Origin: Pseudorhodobacter wandonensis
GTDB taxonomy: Bacteria; Pseudomonadota; Alphaproteobacteria; Rhodobacterales; Rhodobacteraceae
Direction: 5' to 3'
Assembly (NCBI RefSeq): GCF_001202035.1
Contig: NZ_LGHT01000031.1
Coordinates: 248,001 to 312,000 of the forward strand
DNA: 64,000 nt
Shown in pieces: positions 1-8,690 of this stretch. How positions within the stretch are numbered: the first letter of the stretch is position 1; each line of letters starts with the position of its first letter. The notes under the pieces were generated by a model. The model worked only from the letters and a program-made list of their open reading frames with translations. It ran no database searches and had not been told where the DNA came from. The position numbers and the translations under genes were made by a program.

Positions 1-683
1 TGCAGCAGGGTCAGGCATTCGTAATCCGTATGCGCGCCCATATTCACCGATTTATGGTCGGCCAGCGCTGTCTGGCGCACGTAATGCAGCAAACGCAGCT
101 GCGAAATCGGTTTGCTCATCTGGTCGGTCATCGCGCCGCACGGCAAACCGAGATGCAGTTCAAGCGCAGAGCAAACCAGCCGCCCCAGCGCCGAAATCCT
201 GGCATAGTATTGTGCCACGGTGCTTTGAAAACCGGGCAGGTCGGGCCAGACATTTGGCCCCAGAACCCGGTTTCCGGCAAGGTAATCCGGGTCATCGCGC
301 GGCAGATCCAGCCCCATGTCAAAAGCTTCATAGCTGCGATTTGCCTCATCCGGATAATCGCCCTTTTCGGTAAAGGGCACATATCCGCGATGGTTCGAGC
401 TATTGCCGATATAGTACCTTTGCTTGGCTGCCAGTGGCTGCGCGAAAAACTCTGCGGCGGCCTCATAGGTCGCTTCAATCATCTCTAGCGGAATGCCGTG
501 ATCGCAGATCCGGAAAAAGCCGAAATGGCGCGCTGCGCGGCCAATTCTATCGGCCACAACCTGCATTTTTGCAGGGTCCCCCGACCATAAATCCGCTACA
601 GAAATAAGCGGCAGACGGTCCAGATCGTCAATGTCACGATGCAATAAATATGTCACTTCAAGTTCCCCCTTTTGGTGTGACAT
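1..683 (-). CDS. 2-oxoglutarate/Fe(II)-dependent oxygenase (isopenicillin N synthase-like), 3' end cut off
   Basis: The frame is open to the window edge, so the C-terminus is missing. The 227 visible codons carry an N-terminal non-haem dioxygenase domain (about residues 28-140, including HFGFFRICDHGIP) and the start of the catalytic double-stranded beta-helix with the iron-binding H-x-D motif (HTD, residues 218-220, in GAHTDYECLTLL). The second His and the Arg that binds 2-oxoglutarate would lie beyond the window. Family members oxidise small molecules using 2-oxoglutarate and O2; the substrate cannot be read here. The start is uncertain: ATG at 683 has no clear ribosome-binding site, while GTG at 656 follows AAGGGGGA at a good distance. 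The gene begins 4 bases after the stop of the histidine kinase, so the two are probably co-transcribed. Confidence 0.85.
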   Translation of the reverse strand, partial: MSHQKGELEVTYLLHRDIDDLDRLPLISVADLWSGDPAKMQVVADRIGRAARHFGFFRICDHGIPLEMIEATYEAAAEFFAQPLAAKQRYYIGNSSNHRGYVPFTEKGDYPDEANRSYEAFDMGLDLPRDDPDYLAGNRVLGPNVWPDLPGFQSTVAQYYARISALGRLVCSALELHLGLPCGAMTDQMSKPISQLRLLHYVRQTALADHKSVNMGAHTDYECLTLL

Positions 684-687
684 GACG

Positions 688-2055
688 CTATCGATTCATA
701 GTTAACAAATCATTTGCGCTACCGGCGATCGCGGGGAAGTACAGATGAATCGTGGTGCCAAACCCGACATCAGATTCGACCGATACCCCGCCGCCGCTTT
801 GCTGCATGAACCCCATAACCATCGATAACCCCAAGCCTTTTCCGGCCCCTTCCGGTTTGGTTGTGTAAAATGGGTCGAAAATCTGTGGCAGGTTTTGCGC
901 CGGAATCCCTTGGCCGAAATCTTTTACGCTAACGCGCACATACGGCCCTTGCGCCAGCTTGCAACCCAGCTTGTCAGAATCGGCCCAGTTGTACCTGATA
1001 TTCTGCGTCGAAATAATCGGCCGCTCGCCTTTGGGTGCGGCATCGCGTGCGTTGCAAATCAGGTTGTAAATGGCTTCTTCTGCCAGTTTCGGGTCGGCCT
1101 TTACGCTCCAAAGGTCGGGTGCCAAATCTATGTCGAGCCAACCATTCAACAGCTGTTTGCTGCGGTCGCAGGCCGCCGTCACCAGCAGGTTCAAATCTAC
1201 AACTTTCGGCTCTAGCCTGGTGCGCTGTGCAAAGGCTAACATATCGCGGATCAGCTTGGCCCCTTGCGCCGCCGCAGCTTGCGCTTCGCCAAAGCATTCC
1301 TTTGCAGCAGGGCTGACGATCTCGGCTTCGATCAGCTCGAAGTTGCCAGAGATCACTGTCAGCAAGTTGTTGAAATCATGCGCAAAGCGTCCGGTAAGGC
1401 GGCCGACCGTCTCCAGCTTGCGGGCGGTGAACAGCTCGGCCTCCAACGCTTTGCGGCTTACGGTTTCAGTGTGCAAACTGGCATGGGCCTGCACCAAAGT
1501 ATGGTATTGCTGGGTTGATCGCGCCACTTCGGCCAAAAGCTCAAGCTTGGCGCTGGTCATTGCGGCGATAGTCGTCAAAACCTCCAGCTCGGCTTCGCCA
1601 AAGGCACCGGGCCGCGGGTGTTCGCTGTCAATTACGCCCACCACACGACCGCGAATGATCAAAGGCACGCAAATCTCAGATCGGGCGGGCTGCGTATCCG
1701 GAATGTAATTCTGATTCTTTAACAGATCGTCAACGACAACCGGCTGCTTGTTCTGCGCAACTTGCCCCGTAATCCCTTCGCCAAACGGTATTTTCAGCGG
1801 GTTCACAATGCTGCGCCCATAGGGGTTTTTTTCGCCCAAAGCCGCGACCTGGGTAAGCACCGTCTGGTTGTCGTCAGCCTGATAGATCACGCAATCGACA
1901 AAGTTCAAATGCCCCACAACTTTTTTCGCCACATACCAAAACAAGTCGTCAATGTTCGGTATTGCAATCAGATCAATGGCAAAGGCGTTCAGTGTGCGCA
2001 AAGCTGCGGCTTCATGGATATGGTTTTCGGTATCGCGCCCGTCTGCCGATTGCAT
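688..2055 (-). CDS. Soluble GAF-domain sensor histidine kinase
   Basis: A 455-residue protein with a GAF domain (about residues 20-175), a short coiled linker, a dimerisation/phosphoacceptor helix with GRLTGRFAHDFNNLL (His near residue 226) and a C-terminal HATPase domain. That domain shows an N box (IYNLICNARDA), G1 (DFGQGIP), F box (FDPFYTTK) and G2 (GKGLGLSM). There is no membrane segment and no receiver domain, so it is a cytosolic kinase whose ligand probably binds GAF and whose response regulator is not adjacent. The frame is open upstream to 2142, but ATG at 2055 is preferred because AAGGAAG precedes it by 7 bases. It lies directly upstream of the dioxygenase gene in the same operon. 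The signal sensed is unknown. Confidence 0.88.
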   Translation of the reverse strand: MQSADGRDTENHIHEAAALRTLNAFAIDLIAIPNIDDLFWYVAKKVVGHLNFVDCVIYQADDNQTVLTQVAALGEKNPYGRSIVNPLKIPFGEGITGQVAQNKQPVVVDDLLKNQNYIPDTQPARSEICVPLIIRGRVVGVIDSEHPRPGAFGEAELEVLTTIAAMTSAKLELLAEVARSTQQYHTLVQAHASLHTETVSRKALEAELFTARKLETVGRLTGRFAHDFNNLLTVISGNFELIEAEIVSPAAKECFGEAQAAAAQGAKLIRDMLAFAQRTRLEPKVVDLNLLVTAACDRSKQLLNGWLDIDLAPDLWSVKADPKLAEEAIYNLICNARDAAPKGERPIISTQNIRYNWADSDKLGCKLAQGPYVRVSVKDFGQGIPAQNLPQIFDPFYTTKPEGAGKGLGLSMVMGFMQQSGGGVSVESDVGFGTTIHLYFPAIAGSANDLLTMNR

Positions 2056-2262
2056 TGAAACGTCTTCCTTTTCCGCAACGCTTTGCAGGAACCCTAACCA
2101 ATACTCCCGCATTGAGATAGCCCAAAATAATCGCGCAACCACAAGTTAACCAAAACGCATCGAGGGCGTGGAATCCGTTGGCCGTGCAAAACGACGGCAT
2201 CGCAAGAGGCTAGCCAATGCCGAGACATTCTGGCGAAATTTATGTATTTTTTGGGGGTACAG

Positions 2263-2337
2263 TGGCAGTCCGTAGGGGAGTCGAACCCCTCTTCTCAGGT
2301 TGAAAACCTGATGTCCTAACCGATAGACGAACGGACC
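2263..2337 (-). tRNA. tRNA-Glu (anticodon UUC)
   Basis: On the minus strand the 75 bases fold as a cloverleaf. The acceptor stem is GGTCCGT with ACGGACT (G-U at the first pair), the anticodon stem-loop is TCAGGTTTTCAACCTGA with TTC as anticodon, the T arm is GAGGGGTTCGACTCCCC, and the encoded 3' CCA is at 2265-2263. The TTC anticodon, together with the D-arm sequence, identifies it as a glutamate tRNA. It stands alone between the kinase and recJ. Confidence 0.95.
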
Positions 2338-2437
2338 GCGCTTTCTGTGAGGCGGTTTTTAGTCAGACGTGCCGAGAGGCGCAAGGGGTAAAATTCATCT
2401 TTTTTAAAAAAACTTTTTTGCCGCCTATCGGCCACCT

Positions 2438-4183
2438 TTACACCCTCGCGGCATCCTCCAAACGCAGCTGCACTTTGCTGCGTCCGCCAAAGCTGTTGAT
2501 CTCCAGCCGCCCTGCCAAATGGAAACGCGCCGCGCCGGGGTTTTCCAGCATCGGCCCCAGTGGCCCGTCAAAGGCGCCAAAGGCGATGCCGTCAATCTTG
2601 GCGCCCATGCCGTCACCAAAGCTGATGCGTAAATGGCTATCGCCCACACGCCGCCCCGTAACCTGTTGGTCGGCAAAGGCAAAACGAGGCGCGGGCGAGC
2701 CTGCCCCAAACGGCCCCGCCGCTTCGATCTGCTCGATAAACGCTGGTGTGGCCGCCGAAGGCATCAGCAGCCCCTCCAGCCGCAAATCTGCAGGGCCCCC
2801 CAAACCGGCGCCCTGCCGCGCCAACAACTCGGCCAAACGTGCCATCGCGGCAGGTATCTGCGCCTCCTCTACTGTCAGCCCTGCTGCCATCTTATGCCCG
2901 CCACCGCGCAACAGCAGCCCCTCGGCGGCGACGCGGTGAATCGCGGCCCCAAGGTCTACCCCCGCAATAGACCGGCCCGAGCCTTTTCCAATACCATCCT
3001 CAACCCCGATCACCACCGCAGGCCGCCCCGTGGCCTCTTTCAGCCGTGCCGCCACAATGCCAACCACGCCGGGGTGCCAGCCCGCACCGGCCGCCCAAAC
3101 CAGCGGCCCGTCAAGGCCCCGTTCCTCGGCCTGCGCCAGTGCCGCTGCCCGCACAGCGGCCTCGATATCGCGCCGCTCGGAGTTCAGCATGTCCAACCGC
3201 TCGGCCAGTGCTGCCGCCTCGGACGCATCTTCGCAGGCCAAAAGGCGCGCGCCCAGATCGGCCGCGCCAATCCGCCCGCCGGCATTGACACGCGGCCCCA
3301 GCAAAAACCCCAAAGCATAGGTGTTGGGGGCCTGATCCATCCGCGCCACATCGGCCAGCGCACGCAGGCCAATCCTGTCACGCCGTGCCATCACCTTTAG
3401 CCCTTGTCGCACTAGCGCCCGGTTCACCCCGATCAGCGGCGCAACATCGGCCACAGTGGCCAGCGCCACAAGGTCCAGCATCGCCATCAGGTCCGGCCCG
3501 GTCACGCCTTCGCCACGCAACTGCCGGTTCGCCTCGACCAACATCAAAAACACCACCGAGGCCGCACAAAGATGCGCAAGATCGCCGCTTTCATCCTGCC
3601 GGTTCGGGTTTACCACGGCCAATGCCGCAGGCAGATCCTCACCGCCCAAGTGGTGGTCAAGCACCACCACATCCGCACCCCGCGCGGCGGCAATCGGCTC
3701 ATGGCTCAACGTCCCGCAATCGACACAGACAATCAAATCATGGTCGCGCGCCAATGCCTCCATCGCGGGCACATTGGGGCCATAGCCCTCGTCAATCCGG
3801 TCGGGAATATACAGCGTGGCGCGGTGCCCCATCGCCCGCAACCACACAATCAACAAAGCGGCAGACGCGCCCCCGTCCACATCATAATCTGCAAAAACCG
3901 CGATTCGTTGCCGTGCCTTTACGGCGGCCATAAACCGCTTGGTCGCGCGATCCATATCTTTCAAGGTCAACGGGTCCGGCAACAAATCCCGCAGGGCAGG
4001 GGCCATATAGCTCTCAACCGCATCCGGGCTAACCCCGCGCCGCACCAGCGTCACGCAGAGCGCTTGCGGCAAATGCGTGACCTGCGCCATCGCCTCGGCC
4101 AGCCGCTGTTCTTCGCTATCCGGCCCAACCCAACGCCGCCCTGTGGCCGAGGCCTCAACCCCCAAAAACGCGCGCTCTGCCAT
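2438..4183 (-). CDS. recJ: Single-stranded-DNA-specific 5'-3' exonuclease RecJ
   Basis: A 581-residue protein, close to the E. coli length of 577. The DHH phosphoesterase core shows the metal-binding motifs DYDVDG (residues 99-104) and LDHHLGG (DHH at 176-178), followed by a DHHA1 domain containing the GRSIAGVDLG and RGGGHKMAAG motifs and an OB-fold C-terminus. RecJ degrades single-stranded DNA in RecF-pathway recombination, mismatch repair and base-excision repair in the cytoplasm. ATG at 4183 is chosen because GGGGA lies 6 bases upstream; an open extension to a TTG at 4240 would translate the upstream repeat element and the glpX terminator, so it is rejected. Confidence 0.95.
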   Translation of the reverse strand: MAERAFLGVEASATGRRWVGPDSEEQRLAEAMAQVTHLPQALCVTLVRRGVSPDAVESYMAPALRDLLPDPLTLKDMDRATKRFMAAVKARQRIAVFADYDVDGGASAALLIVWLRAMGHRATLYIPDRIDEGYGPNVPAMEALARDHDLIVCVDCGTLSHEPIAAARGADVVVLDHHLGGEDLPAALAVVNPNRQDESGDLAHLCAASVVFLMLVEANRQLRGEGVTGPDLMAMLDLVALATVADVAPLIGVNRALVRQGLKVMARRDRIGLRALADVARMDQAPNTYALGFLLGPRVNAGGRIGAADLGARLLACEDASEAAALAERLDMLNSERRDIEAAVRAAALAQAEERGLDGPLVWAAGAGWHPGVVGIVAARLKEATGRPAVVIGVEDGIGKGSGRSIAGVDLGAAIHRVAAEGLLLRGGGHKMAAGLTVEEAQIPAAMARLAELLARQGAGLGGPADLRLEGLLMPSAATPAFIEQIEAAGPFGAGSPAPRFAFADQQVTGRRVGDSHLRISFGDGMGAKIDGIAFGAFDGPLGPMLENPGAARFHLAGRLEINSFGGRSKVQLRLEDAARV

Positions 4184-4196
4184 GCCAATCCCCAAA

Positions 4197-4228
4197 CCTG
4201 CAATTTCATCTTGGCTTAAATACCTAAA
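4197..4228 (-). repeat. Conserved upstream element, copy 1 (in front of recJ)
   Basis: These 32 bases match 7833-7864 at 30 positions. Read on the minus strand the core is TATTTAAGCCAAGATGAAA, pointing into recJ and ending about 14 bases before its ATG. A weaker third copy precedes icd at 49491-49509. All three copies have the same orientation relative to the gene downstream, which suggests a promoter or 5'-leader role rather than a mobile repeat. Confidence 0.6.
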
Positions 4229-4253
4229 AACCCGCGCCAATGACAGGCGCGGG
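4226..4253 (-). terminator. Rho-independent terminator of glpX
   Basis: On the minus strand, CCCGCGCC and GGCGCGGG form an 8-bp perfect GC stem with a 7-base loop, followed at once by TTTTT. It lies 31 bases after the glpX stop. Its T tract runs directly into the conserved element upstream of recJ. Confidence 0.85.
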
Positions 4254-4284
4254 CTTCAAAGAATACGACAAATCCAAGGGCAGT

Positions 4285-5250
4285 TTACTTTACTGGGCTG
4301 CGATAGGTCATCCGCCGCACCGATCCGGTCTTTGACCGCATCAACAGGGTCTCGGTCGTCACCCAACCCGGCTCACGCTTGATGCCCGCCAGGATCGAGC
4401 CGCTGGTCACGCCGGTTGCGGCAAAAATCACGTCTGCCGTCACCATTTCATCACGCGTATAAACGCGGTTCAAATCGGTGATGCCAGCCTTGGCTGCGCG
4501 GCCCCGCTCATCATCATTGCGAAACAACAAGCGGCCATAGATTTGCCCACCCATGCATTTCAACGCCGAGGCCGCAAGCACCCCTTCAGGCGCGCCACCA
4601 GACCCCATATACATATCAATACCGGTCACATCCGCTTCGGCGCAGTGGATAACCCCCGCTACATCCCCATCGGTAATCAAGCGGATGGCCGCGCCGGTGC
4701 TGCGGATTTCAGCAATGATCTCTTCATGGCGCGGACGCTCCAACACGCAAACGGTGATGTTTTCCGGCCCGCATCCTTTGGCCTTGGCCAGCGCATGCAC
4801 GCGCTCGGCAGGCGTCATATCCAGCGTGACAGTATCTACGGCATAGCCCGGCCCGATGGCCAGTTTGTCCATATATACGTCTGGTGCGTGCAACAACGTG
4901 CCGCGCGGTGCCATCGCAATCACGGTCAGCGCGTTAGGCATGTCTTTGGCGGTCAGCGTCGTGCCTTCCAACGGGTCCAGCGCAATATCCACCGCAGGGC
5001 CGCTGCCTGTGCCCACTTCTTCGCCGATAAACAGCATCGGTGCTTCGTCGCGCTCGCCTTCACCGATCACCACCACACCGGCAATATCCAGCAGGTTCAG
5101 CTGGTCGCGCATCGCGTTCACTGCCGCTTGATCCGCCGCCTTTTCATCGCCGCGCCCTACCAGCTTGGCCGAGGCCAAAGCCGCAGCTTCAGACACGCGG
5201 GCCAACCCCAGCGACAATAAGCGATCGTGAAATTCCAAAGCGTCGGACAT
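4285..5250 (-). CDS. glpX: Fructose-1,6-bisphosphatase class II
   Basis: A 321-residue GlpX-family phosphatase. Metal- and substrate-binding motifs are visible: GEGERDEAPM (residues 63-72), DPLEGTT (92-98), ITDGDVAGVI and MGSGGAPEGVLAA. It hydrolyses fructose 1,6-bisphosphate to fructose 6-phosphate in gluconeogenesis, or in the Calvin cycle where one exists; no Calvin-cycle genes are in view. ATG at 5250 is preceded by AAGGAAG at 4 bases, and an in-frame extension to 5277 lacks such a site. It is followed by its own terminator, so it appears to be monocistronic. Confidence 0.95.
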   Translation of the reverse strand: MSDALEFHDRLLSLGLARVSEAAALASAKLVGRGDEKAADQAAVNAMRDQLNLLDIAGVVVIGEGERDEAPMLFIGEEVGTGSGPAVDIALDPLEGTTLTAKDMPNALTVIAMAPRGTLLHAPDVYMDKLAIGPGYAVDTVTLDMTPAERVHALAKAKGCGPENITVCVLERPRHEEIIAEIRSTGAAIRLITDGDVAGVIHCAEADVTGIDMYMGSGGAPEGVLAASALKCMGGQIYGRLLFRNDDERGRAAKAGITDLNRVYTRDEMVTADVIFAATGVTSGSILAGIKREPGWVTTETLLMRSKTGSVRRMTYRSPVK

Positions 5251-5375
5251 GCGACTTCCTTTTCCAAATAAGGGCAAAAAACTAGGAATGTCGTAGCGCG
5301 TTCACTAGGGGCAGGACAAGCATGTTAGCGCCGGACATTTGCCGCTAAATCACTGTTTGGTGCAGAAATCTAACG

Positions 5376-6041
5376 CTAAATCGGCCTTTGCACCCGCAAC
5401 AGCATCTGCAACAACACGCCAATCATTAGACCGTTCAGCAAATGCCAAAGAAAATGGCTGCCAATGGCAAAGCTCGGGCAAATCGCGATATCAATCGTCC
5501 GAAACACCAGTGACAGACAAAATACCCCCGTCGCCGCCCAGACCCACGGCCACATCGGGTGGCGCCGCCGTTGGCTAAGCAGTGAAAACACCAGCAAGGC
5601 CAGCAGCGCCGGCGCATATTGCTCGGACCCGTTCAGAACGCCGGGCGGGCCGCTTTCGCCTTCACCACTCGCCAGCATCACAATGATAACCACCGCCGCC
5701 ACTGCTGCGGCAATCACCCCGATCCGCCTTGGCCTTACCCCACCAATCCGCTGCATCGCCACCAGCACAAAGGCCGCGACAAAGCTCCATATCGGGATTG
5801 TATCGGCATATTCCGACCAAGTGTTCGCAAAGGTGTGAAACAGAAATGAGCCAACACCAATCAGCGCCGCCATCCCGATCAGCGCCCAAACAACGCCATC
5901 CGCACCGCGTCGGCGCGCCTCAACCGCAGCCCAAAGGGCCGCGGCAATAAAGGAAAGATTGCTTAGCGCATTAAAGGGTTCGGCCCAAAACCCGGGCCCC
6001 GGCCGCTCGCAGTAAATATCAACCGCGGCGAACCAGTCCAC
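5376..6041 (-). CDS. Ceramidase-like (CREST superfamily) membrane protein
   Basis: A 221-residue integral membrane protein with about seven hydrophobic segments. Signature residues of the alkaline ceramidase/CREST family are present: YCER near the N-terminus, AEPFNALSNLSF, GVGSFLFHTFA, D in EYADTIPIWSF, and GSHFLWHLLNG near the C-terminus, giving the Ser, His and Asp set expected for zinc-dependent lipid amide hydrolysis. The substrate in a bacterium is not known; membrane amide-linked lipids are a guess. The GTG start at 6041 directly abuts the TGA of hom, so translation is probably coupled to it. Confidence 0.8.
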   Translation of the reverse strand: MDWFAAVDIYCERPGPGFWAEPFNALSNLSFIAAALWAAVEARRRGADGVVWALIGMAALIGVGSFLFHTFANTWSEYADTIPIWSFVAAFVLVAMQRIGGVRPRRIGVIAAAVAAVVIIVMLASGEGESGPPGVLNGSEQYAPALLALLVFSLLSQRRRHPMWPWVWAATGVFCLSLVFRTIDIAICPSFAIGSHFLWHLLNGLMIGVLLQMLLRVQRPI

Positions 6042-7328
6042 TCAGACCTCTTCGATCCGCAAGGCCACCGGATCGCCCAGAACAACCCCGGTCTTTGACA
6101 TCCGCGCCAACGCGTCATTCACATCGTCGCGTGTGGCCTTATGCGTCACAATCAACACCGGCGCTTGCGCATCGGTATGATCATATTGCCGCATCCGGTG
6201 AATTGAGATTCCGGCATCGCCCAAGGCCGTCGCCACTTTGGCCAGCGCACCCGGCTTGTCGACCAGCATCATCCGCAGATACCACGCCGAAGCCGATGTA
6301 ACGGCCGCAGCCACAGGCACCGCCAACTGTGTGGCAGGCATGCCAAAGGTCGGCATCCGCATACCGCGCGCAATATCCATTACGTCGCCCATCACAGCGC
6401 TTGCGGTCGGCCCCATACCGGCACCGGCCCCGCGCATCACCACTTGGCCCACCGAATCGCCTTCCAGCACCACCATATTTGTGCCGCCCGAAAGCTGCCC
6501 CAATGGGCTGCTGACCGGCACCAAACACGGCGTCATCCGCTGCTCAAGCCCGCGCCCTGTAACCTGCGCCACCCCCAGCAATTTGATCCGGTAGCCCAGA
6601 TCGGCAGCGTGGCGGATATCGTTGATCATAATCGCACCGATTCCCTCCAACTCGACCGAGTCAAAGGCAACACGGGTGCCAAACGCAATCGCAGCCAGCA
6701 GCGAAAGCTTGTGCCCCGCGTCAATCCCGCCGACGTCCAAATTCGGGTCGGCCTCCAGATAGCCCAATTGCCGCGCTTCTTCGAAAACCTGCGCATAGGG
6801 CAGGCCCGCATCTTCCATCCGCGTCAGAATATAGTTGCAGGTGCCATTCATCACGCCCATCACACGGCGCATCCCGTTGGCAGCCAACCCCTCGGTCAGC
6901 GCCTTGATCACCGGAATGCCACCCGCCACAGCCGCCTCAAAGCGGATAACCCGCCCCGCCGCCTCGGCCGAGAGCGCCAGCCCATGCCCGTGATGCGCCA
7001 GCAAGGCCTTGTTGGCCGTCACCACATCTTTGCCTGCCGCAATCGCGGCTACGGTCGCATCACGCGCAGGGCCTTCATGGCCGCCCATCACCTCAACAAA
7101 CACATCGACATCATCGCGCTGCGCCAAGGCTACAGGGTCCACTTCCCAGGCATAGCCGGATAGGTCCGCATCGCGGTTCTTTGTACGATCACGGGCAGAA
7201 ACGGCAGTAATAACCACTTCGCGCCCGGCGCGGGCGGCAAGCAGATCGGCATGTTTTTGCACAATCTGCACCACACCAATCCCCACCGTCCCAAGACCGG
7301 CCAAACCTAAACGCAAAGGGGCTGCCAT
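6042..7328 (-). CDS. hom: Homoserine dehydrogenase
   Basis: A 428-residue enzyme. The N-terminal NAD(P)-binding Rossmann domain has GLAGLGTVGIGVV, the catalytic/substrate domain has NGTCNYILT and GYLEADPNLDVGGIDAGHK, and a C-terminal ACT domain (about the last 80 residues, SASAWYLRMMLVDKPGALA) suggests allosteric feedback by threonine. It reduces aspartate semialdehyde to homoserine for threonine and methionine synthesis. ATG at 7328 is chosen over ATG at 7340 because GGAGA lies 6 bases before it. It leads an operon with the ceramidase-like gene. Confidence 0.95.
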   Translation of the reverse strand: MAAPLRLGLAGLGTVGIGVVQIVQKHADLLAARAGREVVITAVSARDRTKNRDADLSGYAWEVDPVALAQRDDVDVFVEVMGGHEGPARDATVAAIAAGKDVVTANKALLAHHGHGLALSAEAAGRVIRFEAAVAGGIPVIKALTEGLAANGMRRVMGVMNGTCNYILTRMEDAGLPYAQVFEEARQLGYLEADPNLDVGGIDAGHKLSLLAAIAFGTRVAFDSVELEGIGAIMINDIRHAADLGYRIKLLGVAQVTGRGLEQRMTPCLVPVSSPLGQLSGGTNMVVLEGDSVGQVVMRGAGAGMGPTASAVMGDVMDIARGMRMPTFGMPATQLAVPVAAAVTSASAWYLRMMLVDKPGALAKVATALGDAGISIHRMRQYDHTDAQAPVLIVTHKATRDDVNDALARMSKTGVVLGDPVALRIEEV

Positions 7329-7439
7329 ATCATTCTCCATCAGCAGGGGGGTAAATCTTGTGACCTGTTAGCCTGTCACGCGCGGGCTTGCAACATCGCG
7401 GGGCTGCGCATGTCGCCTAAGCCGCCGCCAATTCCACGG

Positions 7440-7763
7440 TCAATTCTTATTGGCAAATTTCGTCGGATAGTCCGCCAACGCCGCCGCCAACCGCGCCCGC
7501 GTCTCGGGGCTGTGCACGGGCCCCAGCATCGCCGCGGCCCGTACCCGCAACCCTGCCGCACGCGCCGCCAGCGCATCGCGTGCCTCGGCTGTGGCGCGTC
7601 CGGGCACGGCTTGCGCAGTCAATCCCTCTATCGGCACCAGCTGCGGCGCAGACAAAGGCCCGGATTCTTCGGAAAACGCCGCCTGTGCACTATCCACCTC
7701 GGGAAAGCTTGCACAGCCTGGCAACAGGGCCAACAGCGAAAATGTAACCAAGGCGCGCAGCAT
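7440..7763 (-). CDS. Small predicted lipoprotein of unknown function
   Basis: A 107-residue protein with a lipoprotein signal peptide: a hydrophobic stretch then LLPGC, with Cys17 as the lipidated residue. The mature part is Ala-rich and helical, with no recognised domain. It is probably anchored to the inner or outer membrane on the periplasmic side. The second copy of the conserved upstream element (7833-7864) sits about 70 bases before the start and points into it. Function is unknown. Confidence 0.65.
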   Translation of the reverse strand: MLRALVTFSLLALLPGCASFPEVDSAQAAFSEESGPLSAPQLVPIEGLTAQAVPGRATAEARDALAARAAGLRVRAAAMLGPVHSPETRARLAAALADYPTKFANKN

Positions 7764-7832
7764 TGCAATCTTTCACACAAGCAAGGGTCCGCCAAGCATA
7801 CTGCCCAGCATGGCTCGGGGCAAGCGCTCCTG

Positions 7833-7864
7833 CCTGCGATTTCATCTTGGCTCAAATACCTAAA
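7833..7864 (-). repeat. Conserved upstream element, copy 2 (in front of the lipoprotein gene)
   Basis: These 32 bases are identical to 4197-4228 except at two positions. The minus-strand core is TATTTGAGCCAAGATGAAA, oriented towards the lipoprotein start at 7763. It lies in the short gap before the divergent TetR gene. Confidence 0.6.
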
Positions 7865-7925
7865 TCCTGCCCGTACCGCACGAACCTACCTTTGACTCAA
7901 ACAGACCATCCGCTACACACAGCCC

Positions 7926-8537
7926 ATGGCTCGCAAAATCGGCTCCTCTGCAGATATCACCGGCCCGCGCATCCGCAGCGCGGCTTTGGGGCTGTTTGCC
8001 CGCCACGGCTTCGCTGCCGTCTCCATGCGCCAGATCGCAGCTGCAGTCGGCGTGCAGGCCGGGGCGCTCTATCTTTACACGCCCGATAAACAGGCCCTGC
8101 TGTTCGACCTGATGCACGACCATATGACCAGCCTGCTTGCCGCCTTTGCCGCCCTGCCGGCCCAGGCCACACCACAAGCCCGGCTTGATCAATTCGCCCG
8201 CTTTCACATCGGCTATCACCTTGACCGCCCCGAGGCCGTTTTCATCGCCTATATGGAACTGCGCGCCCTGACGCCTGAAAATTTCACCGCGATCGAGGCG
8301 CTGCGCCACGAATATGAAGACCATCTGCAAAGCATCCTGACACAAGGCGCGGCTTCGGGGGCGTTTTTGCTGCCCGATGCCAAAATGGCCACGCTGGCCC
8401 TGATTGCGATGCTGACAGGGGTTACCAACTGGTACCGCCCCGATGGCAGGCTGTCGCGTGAAGATGTGCAAAGCCTTTACGCCGAAATGGCCCTGCGCTC
8501 GGTTGGCGCAGCCCCAAGCGATGCGCGCGAAATCTAA
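7926..8537 (+). CDS. TetR/AcrR family transcriptional regulator
   Basis: A 203-residue one-component regulator. The N-terminal helix-turn-helix (about residues 14-58) reads AALGLFARHGFAAVSMRQIA followed by GVQAGALYLYTPDKQALL, typical of TetR_N. The C-terminal half is an all-helical ligand and dimer domain. It is divergent from the lipoprotein gene and upstream of the ArsC/Spx-like gene, so either could be a target, but no clear operator was found. The inducer is unknown. Confidence 0.88.
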   Translation: MARKIGSSADITGPRIRSAALGLFARHGFAAVSMRQIAAAVGVQAGALYLYTPDKQALLFDLMHDHMTSLLAAFAALPAQATPQARLDQFARFHIGYHLDRPEAVFIAYMELRALTPENFTAIEALRHEYEDHLQSILTQGAASGAFLLPDAKMATLALIAMLTGVTNWYRPDGRLSREDVQSLYAEMALRSVGAAPSDAREI

Positions 8538-8690
8538 ACCACGTTAAACGCTTGGGGGTGTTGCCCGCCGCGTTTGCGCCTATATTGCGTGCATACCTCA
8601 ACGCCATTTCTGGCGCGCAATACTGTAAACCGTATGACAAACAATGCGTTGCAAAACCATCCGCACGCGCCTCAACCTAGGGAGACTGCG

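Noticed and set aside
2143-2160. TTAACC half site upstream of the histidine kinase as a CtrA box
   Set aside because: Only one half site, without the second TTAA at 7-base spacing; too frequent by chance.
4184-4240. N-terminal extension of RecJ to a TTG start
   Set aside because: It would translate the glpX terminator and the conserved upstream element; ATG 4183 has a better ribosome-binding site and fits family length.
7329-7439. Possible SAM or threonine riboswitch before hom
   Set aside because: The region upstream of the hom start is short and no conserved riboswitch core or terminator was recognised.
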